From contig CM018605.1 of the NCBI GenBank assembly GCA_009192285.1, forward strand, positions 1,264,530 through 1,328,529: DNA of 64,000 nt, read 5' to 3'. Positions 11,337-25,186 of this stretch are shown in pieces. The first letter of the stretch is position 1. The number at the start of each line of letters is the position of its first letter. A program made the translations under genes and the position numbers. Under the pieces are notes generated by a model. That model saw only the letters and a list, made by a program, of their open reading frames with translations. It ran no database searches and was not told the DNA's origin. This stretch comes from Morchella semilibera. Taxonomy: Eukaryota; Ascomycota; Pezizomycetes; Pezizales; Morchellaceae.

Positions 11337-13834
11337 AGAGGGGGATATCTATTCTACAGAGGAGAGGGGGAGGTTTCTCGGTTCTTTCCGCTGGTGCGGA
11401 TCTAACTTTTTTTCTTTCTTTCTTTCTTTTCGCTTCTTGCCGTTTTTTCGGTCTCTTGTATTTTTTTCTTTTCAAAACCTTCACACTCTTTCCGGGCGTA
11501 ATGATTTGGGTGGGTTGGGTGTTTGTGTACATTTGTTGACGTGTTTGTACCCATATATATCCACCACATATTCCTGTATAAATTTTTTCTTCTCTCTACC
11601 TTTCCGCTTTTCTACTACAAAATCATAACGCTAGTGCAGCATCTTCGTTACATCTCTAAGGGAAAGTTCCTTTTTTTCTTTCAATCTAACTGTCATTTTC
11701 TCTCTGGGTTTACTGTTACTACTACTACTACTATAGGGTGGGCTGGTGGACTGTTTTTTGGTTTTGTTTTTGTTTTTACGATATGAAGAGGAGGAGAGGG
11801 GGACCTTGAGTACTGGAACTTTTCGCCAACTACATGTATGAAAGAAGAAAAAGGAGAATTAGACTGCTGCCCCCCCCCCTCCCTTTTTTTTTCATACTAT
11901 ACAGTACTATATGTATATATAAAGATATATGAGCAACGGAGTTTTTTTTAAAAAAGGCAATGATCAGATCGGAGCACCCTGCTGCGTGCATAACTCGGGA
12001 CCCACTGGCCAGGCCAGCTGAGAGCATGCGCTGCCCAATACCCATGTAATAGTTAACATAACTCTACCCCCCTTTCAGGCACAGAAAAGCCTAGAAAGAA
12101 AAAGAAGGGGGGGAAAGAAAAAATTATAATTACTCTACTCTACACTTGTCAGGACCACCCTGAACCACCCCACGTACCTTCCCCCCCCCCCCCAGCACCT
12201 TCCTGAACTGATAATGGACCAAGCTTTTCTCCTCCCCCCGTAATATAAAGTTATAGTACCGTACCCCAGAGCCCCGAGGGAAGTGGGGGGGGGGGGGAAT
12301 GGTTAATAGCGGCCAGGACGGTGCCAGCGTTTCGGATCAATAGCTAGGTATTTTTTTTCTTTCTCTTTCTCTTCGGCTCGGCCGCGAGGATGCAGGGATG
12401 ATATAGGATCACCGAGATTAGATGCTATGGGGGGGGGGGGGGAGAGTACTCGCTCGGCTCGGGTCGAGTCGGTCGAGCGGTTGTTTTGTCGTGTCGTGGG
12501 AGTGGGCGCATATTGTAGATTAAGGGTGTAGGTACATGGTCTTTACTATATCTCTCTACATGTAGCTAGGAGGTCGTGGATGTGATAAGTTTGTTAGCTA
12601 CTGCTACAGTTAACTACATGTATGTAGCCTAATAGGGGTCTTTCTTTGAAAGCTACATGCATCCACTACGCATAATAATAATAATAACAATAATAAGTCC
12701 CTAGTAACCGACCATTAACAGAGTACATACGTATCTATAGCGTATAGTATATATAAACACACGCATTTGTTTTGTTTCAACGGTGTACATATCTAGCTAG
12801 GCACATCCCCCATAAGTCATGACATCGGTGGCTTACCGGCCGGGCTGGTCTGGACGGATGCAGTAGTAATCATGGAATATCACTCTTTCGGTATACACTC
12901 TTGTTACAATGTACATACATGTAAGTACCTGTTTACTCATCAGGACCTGCATGGAAACGATGCACGGCCCGTGTGGTGGTGGTGGTTTGTTTGCAATCAT
13001 TATCAAAGTTTAGAAATGCTGACAGAAGGGAAGGGGGGAATAAGCCACAGTCGGGCGGGCATCATCCTGTACCTACTAAAGTGCCTACATATATCGACGT
13101 AGGGCAACAACCCATGGGGGGTGATTTGATAGTTGAATGGGAGGGATGCCGTGGGATGTCGTGAGGTGGCCAAGCTGGCCGGGGAGGGTGGAAGGGGGGG
13201 GAAGGGGGGGGGGTCTCTGGCCGGGATCCGCCTGCTAGTGCGGGAAATGATTGGCATGTTGGAATTTGGTGCTATGATGCTTGGGCCCTGTTGGCTGCTG
13301 ACTCGACTCCAGGTTGGAGCTTTCTGGCTACACAGTAGTAATAAGTGCACGAGATGAACCACGACTACACAACGTCCCCTTCCGGGGCCCAGCAGAGTCT
13401 AGTGGTGGATACCTGGAAACTACCATCCAGTCATCGCCACAACTACTGGAAACATGGGGGGATCCGAGCAAGAGCGAAAAGGGGAAAAAAAAAAAAAAAG
13501 AATACGTATATATACATTCCAACCCGGAGTACGCTACAGCCAAAGAGAGAAGAGAAGAGAGAAAAATTTTCGTGATTTAGGTAGGTAAACCAGAGGGCGG
13601 GGGAAAAAACACCAGAAACCAGATCAAGTCTGAGAAATGTAGATATTTCCTTGAAACACCCTTTCCTTTAGGAATAGCGATTACTATCGAGCGGGAGCCA
13701 GTAGCCGGCTGGCCCTACATCTATGCGGGAAGCGCAACCTTCGAGCTGTCTGATGGCAACTACACCACACAAGTACAATAGTCAGCACGCATTCCCCCCG
13801 AAACCAGACTCAGTCCAACAGGCGGAGGGGGGGG
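11337..13834. other. Intergenic region, homopolymer rich
   Basis: No gene is seen. It begins with a T/C-rich 3' flank of the ferric reductase (11405-11500). It holds C14 (12181-12194), G13 (12285-12297) and G14 (12429-12442), an (AAT)n stretch at 12672-12697, and TACATGTA at 11831, 12557, 12615 and 12916. Short open frames on both strands show no family signature. The last 500 bases are the probable 3' untranslated region of TIM17. Confidence 0.5.
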
Positions 13835-14586
13835 TCAACAAACCGGAGGATTCTGCGGCTGGTTATTCCCAGCCATGACTCTGTTGAGTCCAATACCGAC
13901 ACCCTCTATAATCGCCAACAAGCAGGCACACCCAATCGCCGAGTTCCTAGCCGCCTTGACACCGCCTCTCACGGACAGGGCACCTCCCGTGAAGAATCCG
14001 GCAATGACTATCACAACCAATGTCAACAACTAACTCGAGGTTCTAGAGCGGAACAGAGTCTACAGGGAAGACATACTGGCATTGTACGGGTCCTCCTTCT
14101 GTCGGACGCCCTTGACGGCACAGTCGAAGGTCGAGAACAGCCCTCCCCAGACACCAAAGTTACCACCGAGTACCGGGGCCCGGGCCTTGATCGCGGTTAG
14201 GGCACCAATGCGACGTTCGCCCTGCAGTGGTTGGTGTGTTAGTATAGGAGAAATTGCCACTAAAGCCCTATCCGTCCTCCTCTGGGGCCGGAGAATGGCG
14301 GGAAAAGAGAAGAGAGAAAAGGCAGGACATACAGTTGGCGAATTCCGGAAGCCCTTCACACCGTGCCAGATAGCACCACCAACAGCCTATGTCACCCCAC
14401 AAACGTCGTTAGCAACGCAAGGTCCCCCAGCAAAGTAAAGAGTCCTCCACCAGCAACAGTGGTAGAGACGGGGGAGGTGATGGTGGTGGTGGTGGTGGTG
14501 GTGGTGGTGGCACATACACCCATAGAGAAAGCGCCTCCAAAGTCATTGAGAATAACCCACGGGCACGGGTCGCGAGTGTGATCCAT
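13835..14586 (-). CDS. TIM17: Mitochondrial import inner membrane translocase subunit Tim17
   Basis: Channel-forming subunit of the TIM23 presequence translocase in the inner mitochondrial membrane. Four exons: 14586-14518, 14386-14333, 14221-14077, 14007-13835. They give 146 aa, about the usual fungal length. The start gives the conserved [20 protein letters not shown]. Exon 2 gives [15 protein letters not shown]. Exon 3 carries [20 protein letters not shown], then [13 protein letters not shown] and [10 protein letters not shown]. Exon 4 carries [31 protein letters not shown] and the polar tail. Donors are GTATGT in all three introns, with acceptors ATAG, GCAG and ATAG. Conserved Gly-rich TM helices and the loop Arg/Lys residues are present, and nothing is broken. 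Intron 1 contains a (CCA)n microsatellite. Confidence 0.95.
14476..14511 (+). repeat. (GGT)n microsatellite in TIM17 intron 1
   Basis: An uninterrupted run of GGT on the plus strand (CCA on the coding strand), immediately inside the GTATGT donor. It makes the intron 131 nt, the longest in this gene. Confidence 0.9.
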
Positions 14587-17500
14587 TTGGTGCTCTGGTA
14601 TTTATTATGTAGCAAAAAAAATAAAAAAAATTTGCTAGCTGTTGGGGGTGTCGACCGCAGAAGAAAAAAAAGAGTTTATCGATTATCGGCCGGAGGTGTC
14701 GTTGAACTGTGAGAGAGTGTGCTGGGCTGCGTAATAAAGCTTTTCCTGAAAAAAAATGGCGGTTGCGGCCTTGGGCGGCGATCGTTAGCGGTGCTGGGTG
14801 ATAACCGAGGGGAATGGCCCGGTTTGGTGGGCGGACTGTAGAATACGCGTCTGTGATGAGGGGTACGCCATGTTGGATGAATATTAATCCGATCCAGTCA
14901 ATTTGCTTGATTTTACAAGCTTGTTCGATTCTACAAACAAAAGCCTAGATACCAGATAAGTAGACCCACCCCCCTGCCCCCATCATGGAAGGTCATGTCG
15001 CCTGGAATCCTTTAATCACAGGATATCACTCGATGTAAATCTTCTCCAATAAGTGGCGGTCCACCCAAGACTCCCGCCTAGAGCTACCGCGCAGATGTAT
15101 CCGGTAGACAGAATTGCAGGCATTTGGAGAAGTAACGGCTATGGAACTGCCATGGTAACCTGGGGCTCCCTGGGCTGCTAAAGGTAGGATGCGAGAGGGG
15201 GACTGGGAAGAGAACTAAACGGAGACGCGTGCCTAAATACACATAAGCAGGATCAGACCATGACCACCGGGGGGAAAGACAAAATCATGTCCTTCCCGCC
15301 CCCTCCCACATACACCGACTACAAACAATTACCCACAAACGTACACCCCGTATATCGGCGTCAGAATACCAACTCAACGGGGATATATTCGACTCCTCAC
15401 TTTACCTTTCATACTGGAGACGCGCTATATTATTGGAAGCCCCCGAGAAGCCCCCGCCTAGCCATGGTTGGCACCTCAACCAGTTTTCTCTTCTTTTCTT
15501 GGCGACCAGTCCAAAAAATTTCATACCTAGGTTTATAACATTGCTCCCTTCCCCCCTCGAGCTCGGTATGTAGGTGGACCGATGAAGAACCCGCACGAGC
15601 GAACTTCCCACCTCCCCACTAGCACCTTGACCTAGGTGCCCCAATAACCCTTCACTAGGACTGGTCTTCTTCTTAAACTCCGAGTGTTTATATAGAGGGC
15701 CAGAAGCCCCCCCCCCCCCTCCACACACGCACACATATACACACTATCAAGGACCCCCTCTTTAGGGCTTGTGCCCCAGTCCTTTGTGTCTTGGCTGGAG
15801 GCTGGTGGGAGAATTATGTAAGTCCTATGAGTCCTCCACATCCCCTAGTTTCTAACCTTATTACGCAAACTTACCTGCATATATATTTCATATTTAGAAC
15901 CCTCTGGTCCCACTATCATGCAACGGCTCCTACGAGGCCCTTCTATGAGTCTTGTTTGAACTTGCACGGATGATGGCCCCGCCATAGATTTAGCACACCT
16001 AGGTGCGCGCACGTGATAGTACAGCTTCAATGGCTGAAAAATCTACTTTGATCCAAGCTCCTAGATTGTGTCACCCCGGCACATGGGACGGTACCACTCA
16101 AAAAATCAGGGGTTCTAATCGCACGACACCACGTTTCGAGTGATAACCCGTGAACCTTGTGGAAGGCACAAATCTATCCCAGAAAAAAGGTCAATCGACA
16201 TTGCTCCCAGCTCAACTACTACTTGTAGTCAAATCTCCTAGTGTAACGGACACTCTAGTGGCTATAGCACCAACCATAGACGACCACTTGCCGTTATGGA
16301 GACGAGACCTCATATGGGGGGGCATCATTCTCTGACAAGAGCCTGTGGTTTGGCTAGTTGGAGACAGCAGGTCACAAGAGCAATAAAGCACGCTCTTTAA
16401 AATGATGTGTACCACCAATTATTCAGCTGCAGAGACAGGCACTAGTTTACCCCACACTGGGGACGTTGTCGAGTGATAGTTTATGAATGAAAAGGAAGGA
16501 AATCTCAACCTTAGTATAATAAGCCGCTCCTCTTATTACCCTATCTGGCGGACCTCACCTACGCCGGTAGAACCCTCCGGTGATATATTCACACCTTACC
16601 CGTTGATTCCTAGGAATTGAGGGCACTTGATAGGTCGGATCGAGGCTTCTGATAGGTCGGATCGAGGCTTCTGATACCCAAAACAAACACGGTACCAAGG
16701 GAGAAACCAGAAATGGACGCCCACATCTGAGTATAGTGCCCGTTATTATAAGTATACTTAAATACCCAGGGTTTGGGGAAAGCTATTTGAAGGAGCGCTA
16801 CTCAAAGCTTGATATTCCAGCTGGGAAAACACTTTCCCCTGCACATTTATAAGGATGGAATGACTTACCTCAAGGATTATAGATAGGCATATGGTCGATC
16901 TAGCCCATCTAGGAGATCCATCGATTATACTGACTATTGAAGGAACCTAGTGTATAAACTACTAGACAATCAATAGGTTAAAGCCTGTCTGCAAAGTCGG
17001 CCCCCGCAAACACCCTAGGCTAGCGCTATAGTCACGAACACCCTCGCATATTAGGATGTCTGTGAGACGGCTGTATGTCCCCAAAAGAGCACCCGGATCA
17101 CCTCATGAGCATCTAGACCCCTCAGGTAGAGCTCGGTGATAAATACCCATTCATTCATAAAAACACTTAGCTCGCCCAAGAGACTAGTGAAATCCCCAGG
17201 TAGCCAGACTCCCAGGCTAGACTAACTCATCGATGACTGTACTTTGAGTTCTCCAACTTGTACTAGTAAGATAGCGGCCAGCTAAGGGAGTCGTTCGGTG
17301 TAGTCCGATGAAACAATACCATCCCTCGATCACATACGGATAATGCTGATCAGATGCTGCTTTTCCCTTGAGAGAGATCCTCCAGTCTGAGTTTTGATCT
17401 TTGATCCCGCTGTAGGCTCGGTATGTAGGAGAACCCGGGTTTAAATTGGGGTTTATATAACCGGAAATGAGACAATCAGTAGTGGTTCTGAGCAGAATTG

Positions 17501-20500
17501 GGTATAGCGGGATGGCCGTAAGGCGAGTGATAGGTGGTGATTGTGTCTGTAGGTACATACATGTACCTACTATTAAAGGTTTGCCTCGTCCTACGCGCGG
17601 TTCGGTATTTTCGGTTAAAACCGCCAGTTGTACCTCCTCACCATCGATCAGATGCAGCGAGGAGATGTGATCATGAGTAGTAGATCGATAGAACTTGTGG
17701 CTCCAGGCCATTATCACAAGGAAAAATGCCAATTTCATGACATTCGATCGCAGCAGTAGAGTACAGGGCTCTGAAACGCAAAAACCACCTGTGGGAACCA
17801 AGCTTCCACGGGACTGCGATTATGAGCGCGGGCTTGGCATTATTAGCCCACCGAATCCGTAGATCTTGGCAATATCTTTCGATCTTTGGCAAATTCAAAT
17901 TCAAGCAGCACGGACCACCTATATCCATTCTTGCTTATTCTCATTAAGCTCGCGAACTGGGCTCTCCGTTTATATTTCACCGATGGGTTGGTCTGCCTAG
18001 GAAATATATACGAACGGGCGGTCCAGCCTACTCACCTGTTTTTGAGGAGGAGGTTGTATGAACACATGTACCCTAGTGGCTACTAAGTCGAACGCCCGCT
18101 ATATTAGGGAATACCCATTCTTTCATCAACGACGAAGCCCAGAAAATTTATCATATCCACGAGCCAGTCAACACAGTGAGTGAACACCTAGTCCGTGGAC
18201 TGGAAGATTTTGCCAGCGGCGTAGAACACGCATACGTTTATGGGACACACCCGCCCTCCAGAGCCAGCCCATGCAAGTGCGATCAAAGGGCCAAGAGTCA
18301 AAGCTATCATGACTATCGGTGGTACCATGGTAGGTGGTGTGTGTGAGTCAGTAGACAGCCCAGCCGCGGAGAGAGGGGAAAAAAAAGAATAAAACCTCTG
18401 ACGCAAATGATACTCAACTCACTTTATGACCCGTTATATGTGTGTTACGGACCGGCAAACGGTGCGGTGTCTCAAAGGCGCCCATCACAACCCCATCCTG
18501 AAACTGGATTCAAACACTTGATACTGCTGCTTGTCATGCTCGGGTCTATATCCGTCGATTGTTATCAAAATATACCCTTACCTGCTGCGCAACAGCCCTC
18601 TCTGAAAGCACCCGGCCAGGGAGTAATTCAGTGATAAGTGCTCGTGTTTTCGGGCCTCAATCCCCACTAACCTATATAGGTAGACAATTATAAAAAGAAA
18701 GAGAATCCGATCTGCTTCTACTCTGCATCAAAGTTTATTTCATGACTGTGCCCGAAGTGCAGAAGTGAGAGGCGCGCAGAAAGTGCACTCACCGGGAGAG
18801 CAGATCCTCCTCCTCCTGCCTAAACATTAAGAAAACCCGAGTGAGAGATTATGAACATATGCCAACACAAGGGCTCCCGGGGGGGGGGGGCGTAGCATGT
18901 TAGGCATAGATTTTCTCCCACTGGGGTCTTCTGACCTTGAAACGTACGTACTCGACAGGAACCCACCAACAAGATCGACTCTAGATATATTGACCGTGAA
19001 CGACTAATCCGGCGATGCGTTCGCCTCCAAGATCTCCTACATTCATGTATGTCCATGTCCACAATACATGTAGCATGACTCCAATCCGGCGCGCCATCAA
19101 CTAAGTACATGTAAGTATGTACTTCACTCAATTACACTTTCTCTAGGGTTAGGGCTAGCCCGGCAAACAATCAAACAATCACCTCCAGTCACTCGCCTCA
19201 AGTAATTATTTATTTAGCCGGCTCAATCCAATTCTCTATGCGTCTAACCACAATCAATCTTGAATATTAAAGCCCATTTATGCACAGTTGTGCAAGGATC
19301 CTTCTCCCACTCAAACCTGGCTAACCCCCCTCAGGCAAAAAGTCTACTTTAGAGGATGGGATTCTGGAAGTAGATGCACGCCGGCCCCACGTCATCCATT
19401 CGCATCTAATGAGTTACTGGTTCTGGAACCGAGGTGTCTTGTCTCTCCGCCCATCCATCATCGCATCACTCGCTCACTGGCTTGCGCCGATGGGCACGCC
19501 CTGACAGCGAGCAAAAAAAAAAAAAAAAAAAAAAAGAAGGCGAGGAAAAAAAGAAAGGAAGGGGGAAAAAAAAGGAAAAAAGAAAAAAGGGCGATACCTC
19601 CCGGCGTTACTCATTCCCCATCGGGAAAAGAGCATTGACCGCCCAAAGAAAAAAAAAAAACATCAGTATCGCGACATCGTGTGTTTTCCCTCTAGATCTC
19701 GGAGGATGTTGGCGAAAGAAAATGTTTTTTTCTTTCTCTATCTACATATCTATCCTTTCTCCAGCCCCCCCCCTACCCCCCTTTATTGTGCAGCAGACAG
19801 GACAGCGAGCGAGCGATAATAAACAGCAACAACCACACTCGCCTCTACTACCTACATACATGCATTCTGGTAAAAGGCGCGGCTCGGAAAGGGCAGAAAA
19901 CGAAAGAGAGGTGTGCGTTCTATGCTGTTTATGCAACTGCGGGCATGTGATTATTGCGGCCGCGGACAGAAGATCCCCGACCCTCTAGCTAGGTATTACC
20001 AAGAGAGGGCTGGGGGAAACTACTGCTGCTGCAAGGGTGTTCTGGAACAAAAACTTGATGCCGGATAATCAAGTCAAGTAGCCTCAGCCGCCAGCGCAGG
20101 ACAAAAAAAAACGGTGAACCCTCTTGGAAGTATGCAAGTCAACGCGTCTGCGCGCTCTAATATTCGAATCACGTGAAAATAGTGAAAAAATATTTACAGT
20201 GGAATGGACCATGTACTCTACCTACTCAGGGTAAAATACACTTTTAAAGGTTTGGCCATATGGACAACGAACTGTTTTTTTTTTTTTTTTTAGATATCGT
20301 AACATAGGATATGGGACTAATGCTCTTCTACGAATCAATAGCTACCCCAAGTGTCTGTGTATACTATTTTTACCCCCTCCACCTTGGCCTTCGCTCCGCC
20401 CTGTCGTCAATCTTCTACCCCTCTCAAAAAGTACCAAGTATTCTTCCTCGGGTTAAGGAAAGACACTAAGAAAACGACACTCTCGTACAAAAAATACAGA

Positions 20501-21172
20501 AAAAGCAAAAGATATATGAAACCCAGTACATATCATAAAAAAAAAAAACCAATCGTACTGGGTTGAAATAAAGGCAGCTGCCAAACAGAAACCGGCCATG
20601 AAGAAACAGAATGCAGGAAAGGTCAACGCTGATGAAAAAAGAACTGGGAAAGAAAAAAAGGATACAACAAACCAGCAGCAGCAGCTAAGATTTTTTTTTT
20701 AAAAAAAGAAAAACACAACCATCAAGATCAAAGTAGGTTGAACAAAACCAGCTCGAAAAAAAATCGCCATTATGCCCCATCTCGCTTGAAATTCGCCGCT
20801 ATCAGGTAGAGAAAAGTAATGACAACAAATGAGATATAAAAGAGACTGAGAGGGTGGACGGGAGAGGGAGATAGACATACTCATTAGACTATAATGAGTA
20901 TTTGTGGAAAAAAAAATAAAAAGTCCCTCGCCCTCATGATGTGAACAAATAGCTCGACGTGTAAAAAAGAAATTGCTCCTTCAACCCTTAAAAGATAAAA
21001 CAAAACCCCTAGCCGGTGCCCCAAAAATGAAAGAACGGAAATAGGAAAAAAAAAAAATTGTAATCGAATGGAAAAGCACCCGTGAACCCAAGTCTATCAA
21101 CAAATACGCTATCCCAACGTATGCAAGGTCCTCGAGCACTTTCACACAGTTATGCAACCAGGGATTGCTTAA
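14587..21172. other. 6.6 kb gene desert
   Basis: No gene is supported. Present are a 22-bp tandem duplication (16628-16671), poly-A/poly-T tracts (around 19513, 20275, 20540, 21045), a G run near 18880, and TACATGTA at 17558, 19065 and 19106. The largest open frame (17217-17801, minus, 194 codons) has no domain I know. It could be a decayed element or chance. The A-rich 20570-21172 segment is the probable 3' region of the TeaR-like gene. Confidence 0.5.
16628..16676 (+). repeat. 22-bp tandem duplication
   Basis: The unit TGATAGGTCGGATCGAGGCTTC occurs exactly twice (16628-16649, 16650-16671), with TGATA starting a third copy. The perfect identity indicates a recent duplication. Confidence 0.9.
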
Positions 21173-23417
21173 TTAGCAGATGACACAGCACAGTGGACTC
21201 TTCTCCTTCTTTCTCTTTCTCTTCTCTTCCTTCTTTTCTCGCTCCAAATCGTTGGTTGTCGTCGTCGACGATTGTTCTGGTACCTGGGGCGATGACAGGG
21301 CAGTGGAAAATCCGGTTGATTGTTCTTCATTACCGTTGACCTAAATTTTGTCAGTACCTCAACTCTAGGTCCAAGGAGTAATTCTATCCAGGAAGCACTC
21401 ACACTAGGCATTGCTTTGTAGCCGGCATCCTGCCTGTTATTCTTAGGCTCATCCACCGGAGGGGTAGGAGCCTTTAATGGCCACTCTTCCTTCTTCGGCT
21501 CTAGAGAGTCTGCCTGCGAGAGCGTGCGCCTGTGCCGAGCTCTCTCAACCTCCTCATTCCCATGGACCCTCAATGGTCTCAGATCTCTATCATAAACATC
21601 TGCAGGCGCACCGTCTCTTTCCCATTGTTCCTGCTGCATCCGCTTTGCAACAGTTGGAATGATCTGTTGATCTGGGGGTAGACTTGGATCAGGTTTGTAC
21701 GACTGTAACGTCCAAGGTGGCGGTCCTTCGGGACGATGTTTCCTAGCCGGCTCTCCCGTACCGCCATTACCGAGGTGTGCAGAATACGACGCTGCTGTAC
21801 CAGGACGATTGAATAGCTGTGGGTTAGAGCGAGTTCGCTGCTTAAGCGAAGAGGTATTGCGAGCTTTGCGGGGCGAGCCTCCGGGCGATGTGGGGTTACG
21901 GGAAGAGTTCTTGGGGTTCGAAACCGCCCCGGGCTGGGGCAATGCTGCCATCGGGTCATCGAGCAAGAAAGCAGATCCTGCAGAGTGAGAGCGTTTTCGA
22001 GAACGGATGAAGGTGTTTGTGAGACTAGCTCTTTCATCATCGGATCCGTTAGGTGTCGAGTTTCGCAATAGAGGAGCACTACGCTCCAAAAACTGTTGCG
22101 GTATAGGGAAGGGAGAAGAAGTCGGTACTGGTATTCGGGAGTGAGAGGCGCCTCGACAGAACTGGCGATGAGGTGACATTTCTTGTTGGAAAGCGCGGTC
22201 GGCAGCTTGTTCTTCAGGTGTTCTTAGATCGTTGTTGACTTCGTTGGGGTTGTTGTAGATGTGTTCATCCTCGCCCTCGATGGGTGGGGGCGATGAGATT
22301 CGTTGCTTCTTTTGGTCCCTAGAGCTTTCGTTCTCGTTGCCTCGATGAGCTGTGCTGCTTGATGCCCGAGAACGTGAAACGGTTATGGCGGCTCGTTGCA
22401 GTTCCTGGTTTTCTATCTCCTCAAGCTTGTCCTTGTTGATCCACCGCGAATTCCCAGAATCTATCTTTGAGTTGTAGGCAGTTCGTCCTCCTGCGTCATT
22501 CGCCTCGATCTTCGCAAGTTTATCTCTATCGATCCACTTGGAATCAGAATCAGGGTCGTCTTTGTCCAACGTATCACTGTTAATCCACTTCGAAGATTCT
22601 GGGTCGTCCTTTTCCAACTTGTCTCTGTGAATCCACTTTGAATCCCGTTCCTTCTTTTCCTTCTTTTCCTTCTTCTCCCTCTTCTCTTTCTTCTCCCTCT
22701 TCTCTTTCTTTTCCCTCTTTTCCAACTTATCCTTATGGATCCACTTGGAAGAATCAGGCTCATCAAACCCTCCCCCACTGACAAACCTTGGAAACAGCTC
22801 AGCCCCTCTGTGCGGTTCAAACGAGTCAGGGTTTACTGCGCCGGGTGTCGTCATCCTCCCGCCTCCGCCATAGAGATCATACACCGAATCACCATCATGA
22901 TTCGACGAAATGGTTGAACCCTGGCGTTTCAACATTGGCCCATTTGTGGCTGATAATAAATCGGGAGTTCCGGATCTGCTATAGCCATCGCCTCGTGATG
23001 GGGGCTGCTTCTGCATATACCGGTAATCATTGACGTGATTCTGCGCAGAGGATGAATGTACATCAACAGGCAAGAAAGACTTAGCCTGATGCACGTGATC
23101 GTAGTCACCTATTGGCCGACCATTCATAAAGTGATCATCGGGACCGGTTCGATGAGGCATTGAAGAGCTTGCTGAACTTCCTCGGAGCGTAAGATCCGGA
23201 GTATCGGCCTGTAGAAAAATTATATCAGTGGGCTGGGTTGGGGAGAAAAAAACACGAAAACCAACGCGTGTTTCGTTTCGGTCGTCCTCAGGGAGGAGGG
23301 AAGCGGCAGGAGACGTACCCCATCTATAGGAACACTAAAGTCCCAGTCACCCCCTAGAGCTGACCTGCCATGGGATGACGAGGGGGGAGTCAGGGTGGCG
23401 GTAGACACAGCAGCCAT
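21173..23417 (-). CDS. teaR: TeaR-like prenylated cell-end polarity receptor
   Basis: Likely cortical anchor for the kelch cell-end marker TeaA (Tea1), fixing the growth site at hyphal tips. In the family this protein (Mod5/TeaR) is held in the membrane by prenylation. Three exons: 23417-23319, 23208-21403, 21340-21173, 690 aa. Introns have GTACGT and GTGAGT donors. The N-terminus (MAAVSTATLTPP... DWDFSVPIDG, then ADTPDLTLRG) matches what I recall of the family. Five repeats of type S[KR]WI-x-x-D-x-L lie at about residues 186-299 (SKWIHKDKL, SKWIHRDKL, SKWINSDTL, SKWIDRDKL, SRWINKDKL). A Lys/Glu block of about 25 residues separates repeats 1 and 2. The rest is Ser/Pro-rich and probably disordered. 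The last exon ends in a basic stretch and CVIC, a CaaX-type prenylation site preceded by another Cys. That C-terminus appears only after splicing the last 62-nt intron, which supports the model. The gene symbol rests on motif memory. Confidence 0.8.
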
Positions 23418-24563
23418 TATGAGAACAAACTATTCTCTGCAGACCCAGCACAGGGGCTGCAGAAGGAGATGGGGGAAATCCCAGAGAAATCAAGACTGGG
23501 GGCGAAGTAGAAGGCGTATGCGGGGAGCGGGAAAGCGAGAGATGTCGGAGGGGAAGATGGGGGGGGGGGGGGTATGAGAAATGAGGCGGACGAGAGAATG
23601 GTAGGAGGAACGGGGGGAATTTGGCTATGGCATTAGCTGGGGGGGTGGAGGACTCCGGTACACTGACTGGCTGGACGACGACGACTGACTGGCTACAGTT
23701 ACGTGGAACGGAAATACGAGCGATAAAAGGAAATGAACACAGAGAGAGTGTGAGAGAGAGAGGAAGTTAAGAAGTTGTCGTGAACAAGCAGTAGCAAGCA
23801 GTAGTAGCCTGAATATGAATCCAACTACAACTGGAACTGGAACCTCCAAAACTCCAAAAATCCGAGCACCGCAGGAACAATAAACGTGCAATAACAGAAC
23901 AACCAACGGTAGCCAGTGGCTTTTACTACTGCCCCACGCAATCACCCGGAAAATAGATATCAGGAAAAAATAAAATAAAAAAATAAAATACGCAGAGTAA
24001 TGTACTGTATGTGATGATCAGAGAATTTTAAAATAGGAATCGAATGAAAGGAAACGTACGGGTAAGAGCCACAGAACAAAAAGCCGAGAAGGCAGAGCAG
24101 CGGAAGGCAAATGCTGTAAGTGGAACGGCGTTCAAAACCACAGGGGGAAGAAAGGGAGTTCACAAACGAATAGAAAGAAAGAACAGAAACGAAGAGGTAG
24201 GTACTACCGTAACCTAGATCTTGTCCGAGTCCTGAGGAGTGTGTGGTCGCGAGGTTACAAGGCTCCTGGGGGGGGGGGGGGGCTTGCACGATGCGAGGTG
24301 CCCAATAACGAATGGGGATAGAAGTTCAAGGAAGGCTCAGCTGCAGGGTTTCCCTCCTCCTCCTCCCACTTGGATGGGAGTTGAGTGTTCTCTCTGCTCA
24401 AGTGCCAGTGCCCGCCGGCTGTTGGTGCCAATCACCGTGACCTTTCTTAACCCTGTTTCAGCCAATCAGATTTTCACATCAGCGCTTACTAACCCGGTTT
24501 TGCCATGGTGTGGGGTTATGGATGAATATTTTGTGGGGTCTGTGCGTTTTGTTGTCAGGCACT

Positions 24564-24595
24564 CATCAGGGCATCAGGGCATCAGGGCATCAGGG
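24564..24595 (+). repeat. 8-bp tandem repeat, four copies
   Basis: CATCAGGG repeated four times without interruption. A related GGCATCAGG follows about 15 bases later. Confidence 0.9.
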
Positions 24596-25147
24596 ATAGC
24601 AGCCAATGTCAAGGGCATCAGGATAATAGTGTCAAAGTGAGAAGTGGCTGGTAAACAGTAATGGGTAAGTAGTTAACGGCGTCCCGTACCCCCGGGTTTG
24701 CCGGCGATTGTTCAACAAAACTCAACATCCTACTTGTTGAACTGCACCGTTCGGACGTGCGTATCATGCACGTACTAAAAGAAAAGACAAGTGTCTTTGG
24801 CCAGCCTCTGGTTTTTTCAACGCATGTTTTTTTTTTGGTTGTCCTGAAACATCAGCCCCACTACCAAGCATACCACTTATCGAGCATTGGTGTGCAGAAT
24901 CCCAAATTTCAAACTTCTCTTACTCTTATCCAGCGAGCTGATCCAGATAAATGAGTCAACTTCATCCGTCATCCAATCCTTTGTCCTCCACCACCCATCA
25001 CCAAACCGAGTATAGATCCGTCCCATCTACTACAATTCCCAATAAACAGGAGATTTTGAGCCACAACATCAGTTACACTTAAGATTGATGTGGAACGAGT
25101 GATCCCTGATGACTATTGGCATCTTTTTCCAGTGGCTTAGGAACAAG

Positions 25148-25186
25148 CATAATACATGTATGTACCTACATGTATGTATTATGCAC
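25148..25186. repeat. Near-perfect palindrome containing two TACATGTA sites
   Basis: The left arm GCATAATACATGTATGTA and the inverted right arm (TACATGTATGTATTATGC) match at most positions around a CC centre. Each arm contains one TACATGTA (25153-25160 and 25167-25174). It could form a hairpin or cruciform. Confidence 0.8.

Noticed and set aside
17217-17801. 194-codon minus-strand open frame in the gene desert
   Set aside because: No domain, no splice partners and a TACATGTA inside it. A chance frame or an unidentifiable relic cannot be told apart.
19434-19988. 184-codon Lys-rich open frame
   Set aside because: Produced by A-rich tracts, with no domain and no splice context.
23625-23945. 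106-codon hydrophobic frame upstream of the TeaR-like gene
   Set aside because: Low-complexity Leu/Ser sequence from pyrimidine-rich leader DNA. It lies in the expected 5' region of the TeaR-like gene.
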